Assembly: GCF_039523175.1 (NCBI RefSeq)
Contig: NZ_BAAAEU010000002.1
Location: 1-64,000, forward strand
Reading direction: 5' to 3'
DNA: 64,000 bases
Origin: Dokdonella_A soli
Lineage (GTDB): Bacteria > Pseudomonadota > Gammaproteobacteria > Xanthomonadales > Rhodanobacteraceae
Of the stretch, positions 57,463-64,000 are shown in pieces. Below the pieces are notes generated by a model. It was not told where the DNA came from, did no database searches, and saw only the letters and a list, made by a program, of their open reading frames with translations. Position 1 is the stretch's first letter, and the number at the start of each line of letters is the position of its first letter. The position numbers and the translations under genes are program-made.

Positions 57463-60400
57463 ATGCGTCTGACAACGATCAAACTGGCCGGCTTCAAGTC
57501 CTTCGTCGACCCGACCACCCTGCACCTGCCGACCAACATGACCGGCGTGGTCGGTCCGAATGGCTGCGGCAAGTCGAACATCATCGACGCGATTCGCTGG
57601 GTCATGGGCGAGAGCGCGGCGAGCCGCCTGCGCGGCGATGCGCTGACCGACGTGATCTTCTCCGGTTCGAGCAGTCGCAAGCCGGTCGGCAGCGCGATGG
57701 TCGAGCTGTTGTTCGACAATTCCGATGGCCTGATCGTCGGCGAGTACGCGAGCTACAACGAGATCTCGGTCAAGCGCGTGGTCAGCCGCGACGGCCAATC
57801 GCAGTACTTCCTGAACGGTGTTCGCTGCCGGCGCCGCGACATCACCGATCTGTTCCTCGGCACCGGCCTCGGCCCGCGCAGCTATTCGATCATCGAGCAG
57901 GGCATGATCAGCGAGATCGTCGAGGCCGATCCCGAACAGCTGCGCAACCATCTGGAGGAGGCCGCCGGCATCTCCAAGTACAAGGAGCGCCGCAAGGAGA
58001 CCGAAAGCCGCATCAAGGCGACGCGAGAGAATCTCGACCGCGTGCGCGATGTGCGCGACGAGGTCGACAAGCAACTGGAGCACCTGAAGCGTCAGGCGCG
58101 CACCGCCGAACGCTGGCAGGCGCTGAAGGAAGAACAGAAGAAGAAGGAAGCCGAGGTCAAGGCGCTGCATCTGCGCGCCGCGCAGACCGATCTGGACGGA
58201 CATTCCAGCGCACTGCGCAAGGCCGAACTCGCGATCGAGCAGCAGCTCGCCGGACAGCGCCACACGGAAGCCGCACTCGAGACCGGCCGCGAGAAGCATG
58301 CCACGGCCGCGGAACACATGAACGCGGTGCAGGCCGAGGTCTACCGCGTCGGTGCCGAGATCGCGCGGGTCGAGCAGCAGATCCAGCACAGCAAGGAACT
58401 CAGCGAGCAGCTCGAACGCGCACGCCATGAGACCGAACGCGCGCACGGCGAACTCGCCGAGCATATCGACACCGACCGCCAGCGCTTCGAGGAACTCGGC
58501 GCACTGCTCGCCGATGCCGAGCCGCAGCTCACGACCTTGCACGAGGCGGACGAAAGCGCCGGCGAGGCACTGCGCGCGGCCGAGGCAAAGCTCGCCGAAT
58601 GGCAGACCACCTGGGACCGGCACGCGCAGGCGATCTCGCAGGCCGGGCAATCCGCGGAAGTCGAGCGCACGCGCCTGGACTATCTCGACAAGCAATGCCT
58701 GCAGGCCGACCAGCGTCGCACGACGCTCGAGGCCGAGCGCAGCGCTGCGAACATCGACGAACTCGGCCAGGCTCTGCAGGCGCTCGACAATGAGCACGGC
58801 GGCCTGCGCGAGCAGGTCGAGGCGCACACGGCCGCGCTGGACGAGCGCCGCCACATGGCCGAAGCCGCACTCGAGCAGGAACGTGCGACGCATACGGCCC
58901 TGAGCGGCCGGCGTGGCGATCTGGAGAACCTGCGTGGCCGGCTCGGCTCGCTCGAAACGCTGCAGCACGCGGCGCTCGGCGAAACCGGCGGCGCCGCGCA
59001 GGCGTGGTTGCAGAATCTCGGCCTCAGCGAATCGCGCCGGCTCGGCGGAACACTGCAGGTCGACGCCGGTTGGGAGCGCGCGGTCGAAACCGTGCTCGAC
59101 GGCTGGCTCGAGGCGGTGCTGGTCGACGATCTGTCGACACTTGCCGGCGATCTCGGCAGCCTGGATGGAGCTGACCTGGTCCTGATGGGCGAGCGCTCGG
59201 CGTATATCGATGCGCCGGCCGATTCGCTGGCCGCGCGCGTGCAGGGGCCGGTCGCGGCGCGCGCATTGCTGGCGCGCGTGCGCACCAGCGAATCGATCGC
59301 TGTCGCGCGCACCGCGGCGAATTCCCTTGCACCCGGCGAATCGCTGGTCACGCCGGACGGCGAGTGGTTCGGTCACGGTTTTGTGCGCGTGCGGCGCGGC
59401 AACGGCGCGCAGGTCGGCGTGATCGCGCGCGAACGCGAGATCCGCGAACACGGGGCTCGCATTGGTGAACTCGAACGCGAGATCGCCGAACACGCCGAGT
59501 CGCTGGATCGTGGCAAGCAGGAGCGCCTCGATGCCGAACGCGTGCGCGACGACGCGCAGCGCGAGCTCTACACCGCGCATCGGCGTCTCGCCGAAGTTGC
59601 CGGTCAGTTGCAGAGCCAGCGTGGGCGCATCGACAGCGCGCAGGAACGCCTGACTCGCGTCGCGCGCGAACTCGAGGAAGTGAACACCAAGCTCGACGCC
59701 GATCGCGAGCAGGCGCGCGAGGCGCGTGGCCGGCTCGATACCGCGGTCACGCACATGGGTGATCTCGAGCAGCGCCGACAGGAACTCGACGGCGAACGCC
59801 GCACGCTGCTCGAAGCGCGCGAGGAAGCGCGCATGAACTCGCGCGAGGCGCGCGACGCGGCGCACCAGCTGGCGCTGTCGATCGAATCGCGGCGCGCCGC
59901 GGTCGCCTCGCTCGAGCAGTCGCTGCAGCGCATGCATGGCCAGCTCGCTCAGTTCGAAACGCGACGTGCCGAAATCGCGACGCAACTGGCTTCCGGCAAC
60001 GACCCGCTCGCCGGCCTCGAGAGCGAACGCCAGGTCCATCTCAACCAGCGCCTGCTGGTCGACCGGCAGATGGTCGAGGCGCGCCAGGCCTTGCAGGAGC
60101 AGGATGCGGAGCTGCGCCGGCTCGAGCAGGATCGCCATCGTTTCGAGCAGGTACTCAACGAACACCGCGAGCAGGTCGCAGACCTGCGCCTGCGCGAGCA
60201 GGAGCATCGGCTGCGCGCGCAATCGCTCACCGCGGCGATCGCCGAGGCCGGCTTCGAGCTGCAGGCGCTGTTCGACGCGCTGCCGGCCGAAGCCGAGGCG
60301 GCGCAGTGGCAGGGCGAACTCGGCGAACTCGAACAGAAGATTCGCCGCCTCGAACCGGTCAACCTCGCCGCGATCCAGGAATACGAGGAACAGTCGCAGC

Positions 60401-60966
60401 GCAAGACCTACCTGGACGCGCAGCTCACCGACCTCAACACCGCTCTGGAAACGCTCGAAGGCGCGATCCGCAAGATCGACAAGGAAACGCGTGCGCGCTT
60501 CAAGGAGACCTTCGATCGCGTCAATATCGGCGTGCAGGAGCTGTTCCCGCGCCTGTTCGGCGGCGGCCACGCGCATCTGGAGCTGACCGGCGACGACCTG
60601 CTCTCGACCGGCGTGACGATCATGGCGCGTCCGCCCGGCAAGCGCGTCAGCTCGATCTCGCTGTTGTCCGGCGGCGAGAAGGCGATGACCGCGGTCGCGA
60701 TGGTGTTCGCGATCTTCCGGCTGAATCCCGCACCGTTCTGCCTGCTCGACGAGGTCGATGCGCCGCTCGACGAGGCCAATGTCGGCCGCTTCTCCTCGCT
60801 GGTTTCGGAGATGAGCGAGCAGGTGCAGTTCATCTTCGTCACTCACAACAAGGCGACGATGGAAGCCGCGCGCCAGCTCTGCGGCGTTACCATGCGTGAA
60901 CCGGGCGTGTCGCGACTGGTGCAGGTGGATCTCGCGGAAGCGGCTAAACTCGCCGGAGCCGCCTGA
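57463..60966 (+). CDS. smc: chromosome segregation protein SMC
   Basis: An 1167-residue condensin ATPase. The N-terminal head has Walker A GPNGCGKSNII; the C-terminal head has the signature LSGGEKAMTAVAM and Walker B FCLLDEVDAPLDEAN. Two long coiled coils flank a hinge at about residues 505-660 (VDAGWERAVETVLDGWLEAV region). It compacts DNA with ScpA and ScpB from the divergent operon. The ATG at 57463 gives the family start MRLTTIKLAGFKSF. Confidence 0.96.
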   Translation: MRLTTIKLAGFKSFVDPTTLHLPTNMTGVVGPNGCGKSNIIDAIRWVMGESAASRLRGDALTDVIFSGSSSRKPVGSAMVELLFDNSDGLIVGEYASYNEISVKRVVSRDGQSQYFLNGVRCRRRDITDLFLGTGLGPRSYSIIEQGMISEIVEADPEQLRNHLEEAAGISKYKERRKETESRIKATRENLDRVRDVRDEVDKQLEHLKRQARTAERWQALKEEQKKKEAEVKALHLRAAQTDLDGHSSALRKAELAIEQQLAGQRHTEAALETGREKHATAAEHMNAVQAEVYRVGAEIARVEQQIQHSKELSEQLERARHETERAHGELAEHIDTDRQRFEELGALLADAEPQLTTLHEADESAGEALRAAEAKLAEWQTTWDRHAQAISQAGQSAEVERTRLDYLDKQCLQADQRRTTLEAERSAANIDELGQALQALDNEHGGLREQVEAHTAALDERRHMAEAALEQERATHTALSGRRGDLENLRGRLGSLETLQHAALGETGGAAQAWLQNLGLSESRRLGGTLQVDAGWERAVETVLDGWLEAVLVDDLSTLAGDLGSLDGADLVLMGERSAYIDAPADSLAARVQGPVAARALLARVRTSESIAVARTAANSLAPGESLVTPDGEWFGHGFVRVRRGNGAQVGVIAREREIREHGARIGELEREIAEHAESLDRGKQERLDAERVRDDAQRELYTAHRRLAEVAGQLQSQRGRIDSAQERLTRVARELEEVNTKLDADREQAREARGRLDTAVTHMGDLEQRRQELDGERRTLLEAREEARMNSREARDAAHQLALSIESRRAAVASLEQSLQRMHGQLAQFETRRAEIATQLASGNDPLAGLESERQVHLNQRLLVDRQMVEARQALQEQDAELRRLEQDRHRFEQVLNEHREQVADLRLREQEHRLRAQSLTAAIAEAGFELQALFDALPAEAEAAQWQGELGELEQKIRRLEPVNLAAIQEYEEQSQRKTYLDAQLTDLNTALETLEGAIRKIDKETRARFKETFDRVNIGVQELFPRLFGGGHAHLELTGDDLLSTGVTIMARPPGKRVSSISLLSGGEKAMTAVAMVFAIFRLNPAPFCLLDEVDAPLDEANVGRFSSLVSEMSEQVQFIFVTHNKATMEAARQLCGVTMREPGVSRLVQVDLAEAAKLAGAA

Positions 60967-61121
60967 CATGTTTTCTGCAAAACCGCGCTCCTGCCGCGGT
61001 TTGCAACAAACGGTCGCGGCGAAGCCGCGCCACGTTTGTCGCATCATGCACGTGCGTGCATGATGCGGCGGCACATCCATGTGCCGAGGCATACTCCTCG
61101 ACTCGAAACGAGGTAAGCAAA

Positions 61122-61880
61122 ATGGATTGGAATCCTGCCGTCGGCATTCCGCTCATCGTCATCGGCGCGATCGCGCTGGTACTGATCTATCTGTTCGGGC
61201 GGCCGCGGAAGCCCGAGCAGGGTGAACGTCGCGCCGCCAGACGCGGCGGAGACGGCGAGCGTGTCGAACCGACGTTCGGCGACCCGAATGCGCCGGGACA
61301 GCCGGAACAGGGCGAACTTGATGTGTCGATGCGCAGCGAGCTCGACCGCCTAGGTGCTGCAGTCGCGGAGCATGGTGGCGGCCCTTCGCATGTATCACCG
61401 GTCCGCTCAAATGTCGGCGTGCGTCCGGACCGCCAGATCGAACGCATCGTCACGCTGTTCGTCGCTGCGCGCGCCGGCGACACGCTGGCTGGCTCCGACG
61501 TCGTCGTCGCCGCCGAGAAGGCCGGGCTGCAATTCGGCGACATGGGCATCTTCCATCGCCTCGTGCTCGGCAAGAAAGTCGAAGGCCCGGTGTTCAGCAT
61601 GGCCAACATGGTCAAGCCCGGCAATTTCGACATGACCCAGCTCGACAGTGTGCGCACGCCGGGCGTCACCCTGTTCATGACCTTGCCCGGCCCGCTGCCC
61701 GCGCTCGACGCGTGGGAAATGCTGCTGCCGACCGCTCAGCGCCTCGCCGAGCTGCTCGATGCGCAGGTGCTCGATGAGGGCCGCAATGCGCTCGGCCGCC
61801 AGCGCATTGCACACATCCGTGACGAGCTGCGCGCGTGGGATCGGCAGCAGGAACGCAACCAGATCAGGCCGGGGCGGTAG
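61122..61880 (+). CDS. zipA: cell division protein ZipA
   Basis: A 252-residue inner-membrane protein: N-terminal anchor GIPLIVIGAIALVLIYLFG, a basic linker, and a C-terminal ZipA domain (IVTLFVAARAGDTLAGSDVV, FGDMGIFHRLV, VTLFMTLPGPLPALDAWEML) that binds the FtsZ tail. The smc-zipA order is conserved in relatives, where ligA normally follows; here a helicase gene follows instead. Confidence 0.93.
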   Translation: MDWNPAVGIPLIVIGAIALVLIYLFGRPRKPEQGERRAARRGGDGERVEPTFGDPNAPGQPEQGELDVSMRSELDRLGAAVAEHGGGPSHVSPVRSNVGVRPDRQIERIVTLFVAARAGDTLAGSDVVVAAEKAGLQFGDMGIFHRLVLGKKVEGPVFSMANMVKPGNFDMTQLDSVRTPGVTLFMTLPGPLPALDAWEMLLPTAQRLAELLDAQVLDEGRNALGRQRIAHIRDELRAWDRQQERNQIRPGR

Positions 61881-61970
61881 GCGACGGTCGTATTCAAACG
61901 GATATTTCCCGCCATTTTCCTCCGGAACCAGAGGTAGCTGATGCCGTGAGTGCGGCTGAGGAATACAAAA

Positions 61971-64000
61971 ATGGGGGCCAATGTGCGCAGCTTGGAGGTG
62001 GGTGTTCGGGTCAAGCACAAGATCAGGAAAGAATTCGGTTTCGGAAAGGTGATCGCTGTTTACGACGGGGGCCTCTGCGACGTTGACTTCGGATCTTGTC
62101 GGTTCAGCGGTGTGCCGACAGATGCGTTTGTGTCTGAAGATGAGGAGCGCATGTATGCACTGCGAGCAGGCTTATGCGTGCGAGTAGAACGATCGCTTCG
62201 GAGATGTGATCTCGCAGGGGCCGATCATCTTTATGAGTCAGAGTGCTCTGGATGGTGGCCGAGAAATGAATACGAGGTACTAAGGACTGCGGCGCTAGCC
62301 AAAGTCTTGGAAGCGGACCGACTGGGACAACAAGCCAAGGCACGAGCCGGAGCGATCAGAGATCTTCAATCCTGCTTAATGGCGGACTACCTTGCGGCAG
62401 ATGCCCTGTATCGCGAGAAGTTCGCGGACGTGCTCGAAGTAGCACAGTACACACAGATCAGGCTCGACTTCGTGCGAGCATGGCTTCAGGATAATCTGCA
62501 CGTATCCCCCGATAAATTTCCAGACGACGAGCAAATTGCGGCCATTGCTGCTGTCACTGGAACCGTTCAGGTCACGGCGCGCGCGGGTAGTGGCAAGACC
62601 ACGACGCTGATCCAGCGAACCTATTTCCTGCTGCGCCATTGCCGGGTGCCGCCCGAGCAAATCCTCCTGCTGGCGTTCAATCGCAAAGCAGCACTGGATG
62701 TACACAGGAAATTGCTGGCGATACTCTATCCATCGGCAGAGAGCACGATCGCCGAAGAAATGCGCGCCAGGGAGAAGTCCATCAATAAGGCGGTGGATCG
62801 CGAGGTGGCTGCCGTCGACAACGCGATCCGTATGCACGACGTATCGATACCTAGCGTCATGACCTTCCATGCGCTCGCCTACGGGTTGGTCAACGCGGAA
62901 GAGTCGCTGCTAAAGGATTCGGACGAGGAACGCGACTTTGGTTTGAGCAAGGCCTTCCAAGCCGTGATCAACAACCATATCCAGGACGAGGAGCGGATGC
63001 CACGCATCCGTGCGCTGATGCTGGCGCATTTTCGGAACGATTGGGAACGGATCGAGCATGGCGGATTCCATCTGACGGATCGTGCGGCGCTGATCGCGCA
63101 TCGTCGGTCGTTGCCGCGCGAAACGCTTGGTGGCGAATACGTGAAGTCGCAAGGCGAGAAAGCCATTGCGAACTTCCTGTTCGAGCACGGCGTACCTTAC
63201 AAGTACGAACGCAACCATCGGTGGGGAGGCTTCAACTATCGCCCCGATTTCACGCTCTTTCGCACGAAGAAGAGCGGAGTCGTCATCGAGTATTTCGGAC
63301 TGAAGGGCGAGCCTGATTACGATGAGCAATCCGCTCGCAAGCGCGAGTATTGGGCCAAGAAGGCCGATTGGGATTTCCTGGAGTTTCAACCATCAGACAT
63401 CGCTAGTGAAGGCGTCGATATGTTTCGGGCGCGGCTTCGCGCGGCACTCATCCCGTTGGGGTTTCCATGCGTTCCGCTGTCAGAGGACGAACTTTGGGCG
63501 AAGGTGAATGAGCGGGGACGCGCAATAGGTCGTTTCACGAAAGTCGTGGGCGCGTTCATCGGACGGTGCCGGAAGCTTCTCATGACGCCCGAGAGGCTGG
63601 ACGAGTTGTCTGCATCACACATTGCGATGACGGAAGCCGAGGAGCAATTCATTCCGCTGGCACGCCAGTTCTATGCTGAATATCTTGATGCACTCGTTCA
63701 GACGAACAGCGAGGATTTCGATGGCATCCTCCAGCGTGCCATCAAAGCCATCGAGTCGGGAAGTACGCTGGTGCGACGTGGGCAAGCGGTGGTCTGTGAT
63801 CTGGCGCACGTTCGCTTCCTCTCGGTCGACGAGTTCCAAGACTTTTCCGAATTGTTCTATCAACTCGTACGGGCGATTCGCCAAGCTGGCGAGGGCGCGC
63901 ACTGTTTTTGCGTTGGAGATGACTGGCAGGCCATCAACGGATTCGCTGGCTCCGACCTCAAGTATTTTCGAGACTTTCCCAAGTACATGGGGCCGTCCAC
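61971..64000 (+). CDS. UvrD/helicase IV-like DNA helicase with nuclease insertion (partial)
   Basis: At least 676 residues, running off the right edge. Residues about 8-45 (VGVRVKHKIRKEFGFGKVIA) resemble the tudor-like end of PcrA/UvrD. Walker A is ARAGSGKTTT (Lys209); motif Ia is VMTFHALAYG. A PD-(D/E)XK-type domain at about 390-475 has GEKAIANFLFEHGVPYKYER, RPDF (Asp near 426), VVIEYFG (Glu near 440) and KREYW. Walker B is VDEFQDFS (about 620) and motif III VGDDWQAINGFAGSD. It should unwind DNA and may cut it. The start follows GAGGAA. Codons such as AGA, AGG, CTA and TTA and lower GC suggest transfer. Confidence 0.85.
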   Translation, partial: MGANVRSLEVGVRVKHKIRKEFGFGKVIAVYDGGLCDVDFGSCRFSGVPTDAFVSEDEERMYALRAGLCVRVERSLRRCDLAGADHLYESECSGWWPRNEYEVLRTAALAKVLEADRLGQQAKARAGAIRDLQSCLMADYLAADALYREKFADVLEVAQYTQIRLDFVRAWLQDNLHVSPDKFPDDEQIAAIAAVTGTVQVTARAGSGKTTTLIQRTYFLLRHCRVPPEQILLLAFNRKAALDVHRKLLAILYPSAESTIAEEMRAREKSINKAVDREVAAVDNAIRMHDVSIPSVMTFHALAYGLVNAEESLLKDSDEERDFGLSKAFQAVINNHIQDEERMPRIRALMLAHFRNDWERIEHGGFHLTDRAALIAHRRSLPRETLGGEYVKSQGEKAIANFLFEHGVPYKYERNHRWGGFNYRPDFTLFRTKKSGVVIEYFGLKGEPDYDEQSARKREYWAKKADWDFLEFQPSDIASEGVDMFRARLRAALIPLGFPCVPLSEDELWAKVNERGRAIGRFTKVVGAFIGRCRKLLMTPERLDELSASHIAMTEAEEQFIPLARQFYAEYLDALVQTNSEDFDGILQRAIKAIESGSTLVRRGQAVVCDLAHVRFLSVDEFQDFSELFYQLVRAIRQAGEGAHCFCVGDDWQAINGFAGSDLKYFRDFPKYMGPS

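Noticed and set aside
56923..61092. 1389-residue open frame on the minus strand opposite smc
   Set aside because: It is a high-GC shadow of smc; smc has full SMC motifs and the opposite frame has none.

Overview
The window is high-GC DNA from a gammaproteobacterium of the Lysobacterales (Xanthomonadales), most like the Rhodanobacteraceae/Dokdonella group. The evidence is the scpA-scpB-rluB and smc-zipA housekeeping blocks at the right end, the Xanthomonad-style yciI-bolA pair, and exported proteins ending in a (D)YIFA(D/N)GF tail that I associate with this group. The taxonomic call is inference. I saw no rRNA, tRNA, CRISPR array or recognisable transposase.

Region 1 (1-15.8 kb) is a patchwork of single genes and short operons. 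It holds small stress/detoxification-type proteins (GST, VOC, DUF1428, DinB), a secreted S9 peptidase, a TetR regulator, a large glycine-rich exported protein, an exported methyltransferase-like protein and a proline iminopeptidase/acyltransferase operon. Intergenic repeats, a BIME-like hairpin array and gene remnants lie between them.

Region 2 (15.8-30.4 kb) is framed by two inverted copies of a ~3.5 kb duplicon. Each copy holds a ~900-residue exported FG-GAP/VCBS protein of 14 repeat units, its upstream element, a downstream stem-loop and a decayed FG-GAP fragment. In the left copy a membrane GGDEF diguanylate cyclase sits exactly inside the duplicated spacer. Between the copies are a LytS/LytTR-type two-component pair divergent from a secreted serine hydrolase, a WYL regulator divergent from a DUF1579-like exported protein, and a GNAT acetyltransferase.

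Region 3 (30.5-52.9 kb) carries membrane and metabolic genes: a zinc-ribbon membrane protein, a TorF-type porin, an unknown exported/membrane gene pair, a SEC-C plus glycosyltransferase fusion, an amidohydrolase, AraC regulators, a TenA-like protein, a PAS-GGDEF-EAL protein, EamA transporter, class-IV aminotransferase, PD40 protein, DUF72, Pr6Pr with NDH-2, patatin, GNAT and a CsgG-like protein. Remnants of an XRE-type regulator and of an EamA transporter show gene loss.

Region 4 (52.9-64 kb) is conserved core: rluB, scpB and scpA on the minus strand, then yciI-bolA, smc and zipA on the plus strand. Right after zipA, where relatives usually carry ligA, an AT-richer, atypical-codon superfamily-1 helicase with an inserted PD-(D/E)XK-type nuclease domain begins and runs off the window. 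It probably marks the edge of an acquired segment.

Two signals stand out as possibly undescribed: the shared C-terminal tail on unrelated exported proteins, and the FG-GAP duplicon with its cyclase cassette. Coordinates were read by eye from the sequence; no similarity search was run.
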